Below, piece by piece: positions 57,252 to 64,000 of a stretch of DNA of 64,000 nucleotides. Under the pieces are notes generated by a model. It was given only the letters and a program-made list of their open reading frames with translations. It searched no databases and was not told where the DNA came from. Position 1 is the first letter of the stretch, and every line of letters begins with the position of its first letter. A program made the translations under genes and the position numbers. Source of the DNA: an uncultured Granulosicoccaceae bacterium (lineage in GTDB: Bacteria > Pseudomonadota > Gammaproteobacteria > Granulosicoccales > Granulosicoccaceae); contig CALLLW010000001.1 of NCBI GenBank assembly GCA_938007995.1, positions 1 through 64,000 on the forward strand, given 5' to 3'.

Positions 57252-59513
57252 TCAGATCGTTTTGTTGCGATCAGTCGCCAGCAATACCGGAGGCAGTAAA
57301 AAGAAATCTGCAATCAATGCAAATGCAATGGTCACTGCCGTCAGGATACCCATCTCGGAATTCACCTTAAAACCGGACCAGTATAAAACGAAGAACCCGG
57401 CCACAAGCGTCAGTGAAGTCACGCTCAGCGCGACGCCAACGGTCTCAAAAGTGTTCTGTATTGCCTGCTGTGGCTGCATGCCCTGCTCGCGTCTGGCCCG
57501 AAGATAGCGGCTAAGAAAATGCACCGTATCATCGACAACAATACCGAGCGTTACAGCAACGACGACGGCTATCGATAAACCGGCAACGCCGACGGTATAA
57601 CCCCACAAACCCAGCGCCATGGCGGCCGGCACCAGATTCGGTATCAAACTGAGCAGACCGATTTTCAGGCTGCGCAGTGCGAATATCAATATAAACGAGA
57701 TCAACACCAGCGCCAGCAGCGAGCCGAATAGCATCGAGTTGATATTGCGCTCGGAAATGTAGGCAAAAATCATCGATAGACCACTGCCTTTGGTGTACTG
57801 TTGTGGCGCGTTTTCCTGTAGCCAGATTTCAGCGCGGTTATTCAGGTCTCTCAAGTCTGCAGACGAAGCGTTCTGAATCAGCGCGACCACCCGACTCTGC
57901 GATTTGGCAACATCAATCGTATTGTTTAGATCGAGTCCGTAGGGCAGCGACATCTCGTACAGCAACAGGTACTGTGCAGCCAGCTCCCGCGATTCCGGAA
58001 TAGCCAGATACTCCGGGTTGTTTCCATTCATGCTCTGATTGAGTTCTTTTATTGTGGTGTTTATGCCACCGACATTGGTCACCTGTGGTTGTTGCTTTAA
58101 CCAGCTGACAAAATCATCTACGGTCTGAAGATAAGCCGGATCACTGATACCACCTTCATCTGCCGCCGGTAGTGACCACTCAATACCGTTTAGCCCGGTA
58201 AGCCTGCTTTCGATAAAATCTGTGTCACGGCGGATCTCGAACTTTTCACTGAAGTAAGTCAAAAAATTATCGTCGAGTCTTATTTTTAGACTGCCCAGCA
58301 GCAGCACAAACACCAGCGCGCCCATGGCCCAGAACAACCAGCGATGATTGATAATGACAAAGCGCCCAAGGGCCGCCAGAATCCCCTGCAACACCGAATC
58401 AGAACCGGCCGGTTTAATCTTCACCACCGATAACAGCGCGGGCAGCATGGTCACCGATAAAACAAAACCGGCGACTACTCCGGTGGCGACAATATTGCCA
58501 AGCAACCTGAAAGGCGGCGCATCGGAAAAGTTGAGCGTTAAAAAGCCTATGGCAGTGGTGGCACTGGTGATAAATATCGGTGCCAGATTGACACGCAGTG
58601 ACTCTACAACCGCCTGCTGTTGTTGCATGCCCTTTGCCATGCGCTGCCTGACAGTAACCAGCAAATGAACACAATGCGCTACTGCAAGAGTCGGGATAAT
58701 AATTGGTGCACCGGTTGTGCCGGCGTTTAGCACGGTACCGGCCCATCCAGCCAGCCCCAAAGCGATAGTCACCGAGAATACGATTAGTAGCATCACACCA
58801 ACGGTTGCCCAGACTGTCTTAAGCGCCAGGCCAACCACCAGCAGGATCAACACAAACATGATCGGTATCAGTACCGCTCCCTCGCTATTCGGCAATACTG
58901 AAAACGCCACATCAAACGGAGCGCCACCAGTCAGATAGAAATTGATCTGCGGGTAGCGTGTTTCAAAATCACTAATCAGCGCATTGGTGTAATCGACTAC
59001 CTCGTAGACTGCGTCGCGATTATCTTCCGGCTTCAATATAGTGACATTGACGCCGGAGACTGTTGCATCAGACGATATCAACCGATTAACCAGAAACTCT
59101 TTTTCCAACGCTGTGGCAATCACCTGATCTGCAACGGATTGATCAAGCGGTGAGTCGTCAGGGATCAGATCCGCAACCAGCAGATCATCACCATTCGCCC
59201 GGGTGTGTTGATAGTTTGACAGGGAATCCACCCGGCTTGAATAAGGGATCTGCCAGGCTGCCTCGGTTATTTCCTGCACTGCCGTCAGATAGACCGGATC
59301 TGCCGCTGTGCCACTGACAGGTTCCATGGCAATGAAGACGTTGTCGGTTTTTGTGTAGGTATCTTCCAGCGCTTCAAGCGCCTGCAGTTCCGGGTTGTCT
59401 TCACCAAAAAAGACACGGTTATCCGGGTTACTGGTCAGCTTTGCCATTCCGGCAGATGCGATCAGCGTTATCAGCGTGCAGATAATCAGCACGGTTCGGC
59501 TATGCTGTACCAC
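57252..59513 (-). CDS. MMPL/RND-family exporter
   Basis: A 753-aa protein with the MMPL topology: one N-terminal helix, a periplasmic loop of about 190 residues, five helices, a second loop, then six helices. The motifs GIVVDDTVHFLSRYLRARREQG near residue 665 and PIIIPTLAVAHCVHLLVTVRQRM near residue 275 are typical. GTG 59513 is the first usual start codon and has no ribosome-binding site. The frame stays open 40 codons further upstream, across a 12-bp tandem repeat, so the true N-terminus may be longer. Hydrophobic export such as hopanoids or lipids is common for this family. Confidence 0.82.
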   Translation of the reverse strand: MVQHSRTVLIICTLITLIASAGMAKLTSNPDNRVFFGEDNPELQALEALEDTYTKTDNVFIAMEPVSGTAADPVYLTAVQEITEAAWQIPYSSRVDSLSNYQHTRANGDDLLVADLIPDDSPLDQSVADQVIATALEKEFLVNRLISSDATVSGVNVTILKPEDNRDAVYEVVDYTNALISDFETRYPQINFYLTGGAPFDVAFSVLPNSEGAVLIPIMFVLILLVVGLALKTVWATVGVMLLIVFSVTIALGLAGWAGTVLNAGTTGAPIIIPTLAVAHCVHLLVTVRQRMAKGMQQQQAVVESLRVNLAPIFITSATTAIGFLTLNFSDAPPFRLLGNIVATGVVAGFVLSVTMLPALLSVVKIKPAGSDSVLQGILAALGRFVIINHRWLFWAMGALVFVLLLGSLKIRLDDNFLTYFSEKFEIRRDTDFIESRLTGLNGIEWSLPAADEGGISDPAYLQTVDDFVSWLKQQPQVTNVGGINTTIKELNQSMNGNNPEYLAIPESRELAAQYLLLYEMSLPYGLDLNNTIDVAKSQSRVVALIQNASSADLRDLNNRAEIWLQENAPQQYTKGSGLSMIFAYISERNINSMLFGSLLALVLISFILIFALRSLKIGLLSLIPNLVPAAMALGLWGYTVGVAGLSIAVVVAVTLGIVVDDTVHFLSRYLRARREQGMQPQQAIQNTFETVGVALSVTSLTLVAGFFVLYWSGFKVNSEMGILTAVTIAFALIADFFLLPPVLLATDRNKTI

Positions 59514-59532
59514 CCATGTGCCGTAGACGGTA

Positions 59533-59580
59533 GCTGAAGATTGGCCTGAAGATCGACCTGAAGATCGACTTGAATCGCGG
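59533..59580. repeat. 12-bp tandem repeat upstream of the MMPL exporter gene
   Basis: Four units of (G/C)CTGAAGAT(C/T)(G/C)(G/A) type lie head to tail; the two middle copies are identical (CCTGAAGATCGA) and the outer two diverged. In the exporter frame (minus strand) each unit would encode four residues of a Ser/Arg/Gly-rich N-terminal tail. Confidence 0.75.
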
Positions 59581-59800
59581 CTGTTGATGATACGAATGAC
59601 CCCGGATGAGCGCTGACGGTACGGGCAGCAACTAGATTACACCCTCAGCTGGTATTTCGGAAGTCGTCGTTAAACGCTGAGTTTTCGCCACAACGGGTGC
59701 CATCCACTTCCGGCAACAGGCGTGGTAAACTCGAAGCTTGACCAACCTTCCTTTTTTAACCGGCGCTAACTGAAAAAAGCAGCGCTGCAAGGCCGTGACA

Positions 59801-60151
59801 ATGAGAGACTCAGAAGACATCCGCAGACCCGACCGGGCACGATACGATCAGGAAGACGCATATCGCTACGAAAGTGCTCGGGAAGACAGGTATTTCGAAC
59901 CAAACTATGATTCACACTACGATGAAGGTGAGGATCATGTCGGGTTTGTGAATGTCATTGATATGGACATTCCTTTCTTCCAGTTGGTGTGGCTGATATT
60001 TAAAATTTTTCTGGCAGCTATTGTTGCTGCGTCGATAATTGCTCTGCTGGCAATGTTACTGAGTTGGATAATCAGCCTGCCAGCGGTACAAAACATACTG
60101 CCGGGCGACACCTCATGGTTGACAGATTTACTCGGTTCGCGCGGTAGTTAA
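59801..60151 (+). CDS. Small membrane protein with acidic/tyrosine-rich N-terminus
   Basis: A 116-aa protein. About residues 1-55 are highly charged with many Asp, Glu, Arg and Tyr (for example RARYDQEDAYRYESAREDR). Then come a hydrophobic stretch (FFQLVWLIFKIFLAAIVAASIIALLAMLLSWI) and a short soluble end. The helix may be one long or two short segments. ATG 59801 follows AAGG by 8 nt; GTG 59795 is less likely. No family is recognised. Confidence 0.7.
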   Translation: MRDSEDIRRPDRARYDQEDAYRYESAREDRYFEPNYDSHYDEGEDHVGFVNVIDMDIPFFQLVWLIFKIFLAAIVAASIIALLAMLLSWIISLPAVQNILPGDTSWLTDLLGSRGS

Positions 60152-60224
60152 TGGATCGCAGTACAGCGTGGAAGCGTTTGTCACATAATTAGCGGTAAAC
60201 GCTACCCCGCAAAGTCATGCACAC

Positions 60225-60908
60225 TTACTGAAGCGCAAAGTCAATCGCAGCTTCTGCGTGCAACCAGGTCGTGTCAAAAGCCGGCACAGATAAATCCTGC
60301 TGAGATAACAATAAGCCGACTTCTGTACATCCGAAGATTACTCCATCTGCCCCGGATCGGATAATGATATCGAGATATTTATTTTTTGAATCCGGCAGAA
60401 TCTCACCACGGCATAATTCTTCATAGATGATGTTATGCACAGTGGTGCGATCATCAGCATCGGGCACCATAACCTGAATGTTGTGCCTGCGTTGCAAATA
60501 GGCTTTGTAGAAATCCTGTTCCATCGTATACCGGGTTGCCAGCAGCAGCGGATTTGAAACTGCGGCCTGTTTGATTGCAGGGGCACTGGCATCGGCAATA
60601 TGCAGCAACGGAATATCTATAGATGCCTGCACTTCAGTCGCCATTTTGTGCATCGTATTGGTACAAATAAGAAGACACTGTGCACCACCACGTTCAAGGC
60701 TCTGTGCTGCATCAATCATTAAGCCGGTAACACCGCGCCAGTCTCCACTCGATTGATACCGTTCTATTTCAGCAAAATCGAACGACCACAGCAATAGATC
60801 CGCAGAGTGCAGTCCGCCCAGTCTTTGTCTGGCTAAACGGTTGAGGTGCTGATAATACACCGCAGTGCTTTCCCAGCTCATACCACCGAGCATACCGATC
60901 TTTTTCAT
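60225..60908 (-). CDS. Aspartate/glutamate racemase family protein
   Basis: A 227-aa cofactor-independent racemase. It starts KKIGMLGGMSWESTAVYYQHLN, characteristic of the RacD/YgeA-type group. The two catalytic Cys regions are visible as LLICTNTMHKMA near residue 80 and VIFGCTEVGLLLSQ near residue 192. It is predicted to interconvert an L- and D-amino acid, possibly aspartate or a broader set. It is monocistronic. Confidence 0.88.
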   Translation of the reverse strand: MKKIGMLGGMSWESTAVYYQHLNRLARQRLGGLHSADLLLWSFDFAEIERYQSSGDWRGVTGLMIDAAQSLERGGAQCLLICTNTMHKMATEVQASIDIPLLHIADASAPAIKQAAVSNPLLLATRYTMEQDFYKAYLQRRHNIQVMVPDADDRTTVHNIIYEELCRGEILPDSKNKYLDIIIRSGADGVIFGCTEVGLLLSQQDLSVPAFDTTWLHAEAAIDFALQ

Positions 60909-61101
60909 TGATACTCCATTTGGTAGACACTCACTCTGCTTTGTTTAAGGTTCCTCTATAGTACTGCAATTTTCCCGTATTGGCGTTATCACACCGCTGC
61001 AAGCGCTGTTAACTGCCGCGTTGCGCTGCGTTATGAGTGCTGTAGTATTGATAATGACCGAACTTTTTCAATAGCAGCGGATTCACTCACGGAGCACACA
61101 T

Positions 61102-61920
61102 ATGCCTGTTTATTTTGAACGCAATTTCCAGCGCGCATACGGCACCTGGCCGCTCAAAGATCAGGTACTTGAAGATGCCTTAAACTGCGCTATCAAAACT
61201 GGCTATCGCGCCATTGATACTGCTCAGCTTTATCAGAATGAAGTAGAAACCGGACGCTGCATCGCCAATTCAGGTATTGCACGAGATGAATTTTTAATCA
61301 CTACCAAAGTAATGCCGGCCAACTTTGACGATAAGCTTTTTATGCCGTCAGTTGAGCAGAGCTTAAACAATTTGCAGCTTGATAAAATTGATGTACTACT
61401 GCTTCACTGGCCTCCGGGAGACGGCAACATCGAGCCTACCGTTAAGCTGTTAAACCAGGCACTGGATTTGGGCTATACCCGACACATAGGGGTTTCAAAC
61501 TATACATCAGCGATGATGAAACAGGCACTGAAAATAACCAATCATCAGCTCGTGACAAATCAGGTAGAGTTTCACCCCCTGCTGAATCAGAACATACTAC
61601 TGGATGCTGCAGAAGACACCGGCATTCCATTGGCATCCTATTGCTCAGTTGCCCGTGGAGAAGTATTTAAGCACAGTATTTTTGATCAGCTCGCGGTTAA
61701 ACATAGCAGAACAGCCGGTCAGATCGTATTGCGCTGGATTATGCAGCAAGGGGTGTCTGTAAACACCATGTCAACCACACCGGAAAATATTAAAGCTAAC
61801 TACAACATCACAGACTTTGCACTGAGCAGTGATGACATGCAAAAAATCAATCAGCTAACCACACACAACCACCGAATAGTAAATAAATCGCTTGTGCCGT
61901 GGGCGCCGGACTGGGATTGA
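61102..61920 (+). CDS. Aldo/keto reductase (DkgA-like)
   Basis: A 272-aa AKR TIM barrel. The catalytic tetrad is visible: Asp and Tyr in YRAIDTAQLYQNE, Lys in ITTKVMP and His in VLLLHWPPGD. Next are IGVSNYTSAMMKQAL, QVEFHPLL and a C-terminal STTPENIKANYNI segment for NADPH binding. It lacks a signal peptide, unlike the aldo/keto reductase at 1227. A GGAG lies about 8 nt before the ATG. The physiological substrate is unknown. Confidence 0.9.
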   Translation: MPVYFERNFQRAYGTWPLKDQVLEDALNCAIKTGYRAIDTAQLYQNEVETGRCIANSGIARDEFLITTKVMPANFDDKLFMPSVEQSLNNLQLDKIDVLLLHWPPGDGNIEPTVKLLNQALDLGYTRHIGVSNYTSAMMKQALKITNHQLVTNQVEFHPLLNQNILLDAAEDTGIPLASYCSVARGEVFKHSIFDQLAVKHSRTAGQIVLRWIMQQGVSVNTMSTTPENIKANYNITDFALSSDDMQKINQLTTHNHRIVNKSLVPWAPDWD

Positions 61921-61957
61921 CGTCACTCTGTTTTTAACGTTACCAATGCCCGCGCAT

Positions 61958-62905
61958 TTAAAGTTGTGAAAGACGCTCGACTACCAACGAAAAGAGCCGA
62001 TCACTGTCACCACCGGTCATGACTTTGGCATTGGGCTTTCGATCAGTTACCTGATACCAGTCTGCAACCGTGCGCCCCAGATTCGGACCGTCGTTGCTGT
62101 CGACTGTCACCGCCATGTCTCTGCCGTTGAATATTTCAGGTTCGATTAGCCATGCAATAGTGCAAGGGTCATGTAGTGGTGCGCCATCCCATCCATACTT
62201 TGACATATCGTACTGATTGAAGAAATCAAGAAAGTCAGCAACCGCTTTTCCAACACGACCGGCATGGTTCTTAATCGCTTCGAGTCTCGCAGAAGAAATT
62301 AGCATTTGATGCGTAACATCAAGCCCGAAAACAACGATGTTGGCACCACACTCAAATACTGAACGTGCCGCATGCGGATCGACGTATATATTGAACTCAG
62401 CAGCGGGAGTGATGTTACCCGGTTCATGGAAAGCACCACCCATTATCACTATCTGCTGAAGTCGCTCGACAATGTCCGGTGCCATTGCAATAGCAGTAGC
62501 AATATTAGTAAGCGGACCGGTCGCCACAAGTGTTACCGTTTCAGGTTCGTGCGATCTGACGGTATCAATGATCATGTTTACCGCGTGTGCTGTCTGAACT
62601 TTAGTTTGCGGAACTGCCAGTAATTCACCACTGGCTGTATCAAGACCGGAGTCTCCGTGAACATGCTCTGCGGTGACCATTGGTTGCATTATGGGTCTCG
62701 GGCAACCTGCATATACCGGTAACTCCTCACGATTTGCCAGTAGCGTGGTACGCAGTGCATTAGTGACCGTTGATTGTAGCCCTACATTACCACCGACCAC
62801 CGTTAAACCCAGTAAGTCAATTTCATCTGGTGAAGCGAGCGCGAGAAGGATTGCTACGGCGTCGTCATGACCGGGGTCGCAGTCAAGGATAATTTTGGTC
62901 GCCAT
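61958..62905 (-). CDS. Nucleoside hydrolase (IunH family)
   Basis: A 315-aa Ca2+-dependent ribonucleoside hydrolase. The signature ILDCDPGHDDAVAILLA is near the N-terminus, followed by GLTVVGGNVG, VTLVATGPLTNIATA and IVIMGGAF. The late catalytic His sits in GAPLHDPCTIAWL. ATG 62905 gives the family start; the upstream frame to 62956 is not conserved. It splits purine or pyrimidine nucleosides to base and ribose for salvage. It is divergent from hspQ. Confidence 0.93.
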   Translation of the reverse strand: MATKIILDCDPGHDDAVAILLALASPDEIDLLGLTVVGGNVGLQSTVTNALRTTLLANREELPVYAGCPRPIMQPMVTAEHVHGDSGLDTASGELLAVPQTKVQTAHAVNMIIDTVRSHEPETVTLVATGPLTNIATAIAMAPDIVERLQQIVIMGGAFHEPGNITPAAEFNIYVDPHAARSVFECGANIVVFGLDVTHQMLISSARLEAIKNHAGRVGKAVADFLDFFNQYDMSKYGWDGAPLHDPCTIAWLIEPEIFNGRDMAVTVDSNDGPNLGRTVADWYQVTDRKPNAKVMTGGDSDRLFSLVVERLSQL

Positions 62906-62964
62906 TTTGATCTGCTGATTTGCTAGACTTATGTGCCATGATACCTGACTCCACATAAACTTCT

Positions 62965-63294
62965 GTGACGATAAAATCCGCGAAATTTTCGATTGGTCAA
63001 CCGGTAAAGCACCGGATTTATCCTTTCAGAGGAGTCATCTTTGACGTTGATCCGGTGTTCTCAAACACTGAAGAGTGGTATGACTCCATCCCGAAAGATG
63101 TCAGACCACATAAAGATCAGCCGTTTTACCACCTTTACGCTGAAAACGAAGAAACAGAGTACGTTGCTTATGTTTCAGAACAAAATCTGGTACCAGACGA
63201 CTCCCCCGATCCTTACAGACACCCAATGGTAGCGGAGATATTTGACCGTAATTCAAGCGGTTGGTACACACCCAAGGGCTCAGTCGGGCATTAA
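62965..63294 (+). CDS. hspQ: Heat shock protein HspQ
   Basis: A 109-aa HspQ (YccV) protein. KFSIGQPVKHRIYPFRGVIFDVDPVF is followed by QPFYHLYAENEETEYVAYVSEQNL and the end DRNSSGWYTPKG. HspQ is a heat-shock protein in gammaproteobacteria that affects Lon and DnaA stability in enterics. It starts with GTG 62965. It is one of the better taxonomic markers in the window. Confidence 0.92.
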   Translation: MTIKSAKFSIGQPVKHRIYPFRGVIFDVDPVFSNTEEWYDSIPKDVRPHKDQPFYHLYAENEETEYVAYVSEQNLVPDDSPDPYRHPMVAEIFDRNSSGWYTPKGSVGH

Positions 63295-63411
63295 TTTCCT
63301 GCATCGTCAAGCCGACTGGCCATATCTCGACTGCTCGTGGCATGAGACCGCTATCACAACCCAGAGGATGCTCTGACCCAAATGTGTTTTCATGCGTTTA
63401 GAGAATACAAA

Positions 63412-64000
63412 ATGCAGTCGATAGCAACTGTAAATAATACAAGCAGCAACAAACAGATGGCATTATTATCTGAGAAGGGACACATTCTGGTTGTTGATGA
63501 TGAAGAATCCATCGTCACAGTTGTCAGTGATGTTTTGCAACAGAACGGTTATAACGTGCTCACCGCGAATGGTGGCGAAGATGCACTGGAGGTCTACTCG
63601 GTCAACCCGGTAGACGTAGTACTGACTGACGTACGCATGGGCGGTATGGATGGCTTTGAGTTGATGCGCCATCTGAAACTACTCGATAAAGACCTGAATA
63701 TCATCGTCATGACTGGATACGACAGTTATGAAGCTGTGCTGCAAGCTCTGCAATCCGGAGCTTATGATTACATGCAGAAGCCACTCGATAATCATGAAGA
63801 ATTGGTTGCAACTGTCGATCGCGCCTGTTCCAGCGCCCGTTTGATGAGAGAAAACGCCAAGCTGATTAAAGAGCTTGCTGCCAGTCACACAAAACTTTCA
63901 GAGGCAAACCGGGCACTGGTTGAAGTGAATCATCGGCTTAAGAAGATGGCATCCACCGATGCGCTAACACTGCTCTTCAATCGCCGCTACTTTGACCAGG
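63412..64000 (+). CDS. Response regulator with GGDEF output (3' end outside the window)
   Basis: The frame from ATG 63412 runs off the end of the window after 196 codons. A receiver domain is complete (about residues 25-145): acidic pocket in ILVVDDEESIV, phospho-acceptor Asp in VVLTDVRMGG, and the Lys in YDYMQKPLDN. A short coiled helix follows (about 155-182). Then comes LKKMASTDALTLLFNRRYFDQ, the start of a GGDEF diguanylate cyclase domain. The catalytic GGDEF motif itself is not in the window. It probably makes c-di-GMP on phosphorylation. Confidence 0.88.
   Translation, partial: MQSIATVNNTSSNKQMALLSEKGHILVVDDEESIVTVVSDVLQQNGYNVLTANGGEDALEVYSVNPVDVVLTDVRMGGMDGFELMRHLKLLDKDLNIIVMTGYDSYEAVLQALQSGAYDYMQKPLDNHEELVATVDRACSSARLMRENAKLIKELAASHTKLSEANRALVEVNHRLKKMASTDALTLLFNRRYFDQ

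Overview
The window carries most of a photosynthesis gene cluster (PGC) of an aerobic anoxygenic phototroph, followed by a carboxylic-acid catabolic region and an N-heterocycle-type catabolic cluster. HspQ, the HTH-DUF4019 regulator, DUF3422, and the bchFNBHLM-lhaA-puhABC-acsF-puhE-hemA order with ppaA-ppsR suggest a marine gammaproteobacterium. That placement is inference; alphaproteobacterial PGCs share much of this order. The only cyclase present is the oxygen-dependent AcsF, which fits an aerobic phototroph.

Layout. 1-623: no gene; about two copies of a ~236-bp tandem repeat, each with a long foldback. 624-3626: DUF6064-like membrane protein, Tat-exported aldo/keto reductase, DUF3422 protein. 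3674-25075 (minus strand): one continuous ~21 kb operon, bchF-N-B-H-L-M-lhaA-puhA-B-C-acsF-puhE-hemA-(93-aa membrane protein)-bchI-D-O-crtB-(52-aa membrane protein). Most junctions are ATGA-type overlaps or gaps of a few bases. 25555-33768 (plus): ppaA/aerR, ppsR, bchG, a BCD-family carrier, bchP, tspO and a frameshifted crtF. 33913-37581 (plus): an unrecognised PpsR-box gene, then the LH2 operon pucB-pucA-pucC ending in a coupled peptide deformylase gene. 37722-38108: a gamma-glutamylcyclotransferase-like pseudogene.

38118-48380: tripartite tricarboxylate transporter (tctCBA), AbrB-like permease, two CaiB/BaiF CoA-transferases, DUF1932 dehydrogenase, a crotonase, an SDR protein and a TPR protein; probably uptake and CoA-dependent use of organic acids. 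48578-49695: YajD-like HNH nuclease and HTH-DUF4019 regulator. 49766-57207 (minus): a molybdenum hydroxylase (FAD subunit plus fused FeS/Mo subunit), a 6-hydroxynicotinate-reductase-like FeS protein, a UPF0280 protein and two tandem AA_synth paralogs. 57252-64000: MMPL exporter, a small membrane protein, Asp/Glu racemase, aldo/keto reductase, nucleoside hydrolase, HspQ, and a response regulator whose GGDEF domain runs off the end.

How it works together. HemA (C4 pathway) supplies 5-aminolevulinate. BchIDH, BchM, AcsF, BchNBL and BchF carry the Mg branch toward bacteriochlorophyll, and BchG/BchP attach and reduce the tail. PuhA is the reaction-centre H subunit, and PuhBCE, LhaA and PucC assemble the complexes. 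PucBA form LH2. CrtB and CrtF belong to carotenoid synthesis. PpsR with its partner PpaA is predicted to repress promoters in which TGTC-N10-GACA boxes (or close variants) overlap TTGACA-type -35 elements upstream of bchF, bchG, the 33913 gene and pucB. The puf operon, bchCXYZ and crtI/C/D/E/A are not in the window and must lie elsewhere if the organism is phototrophic.
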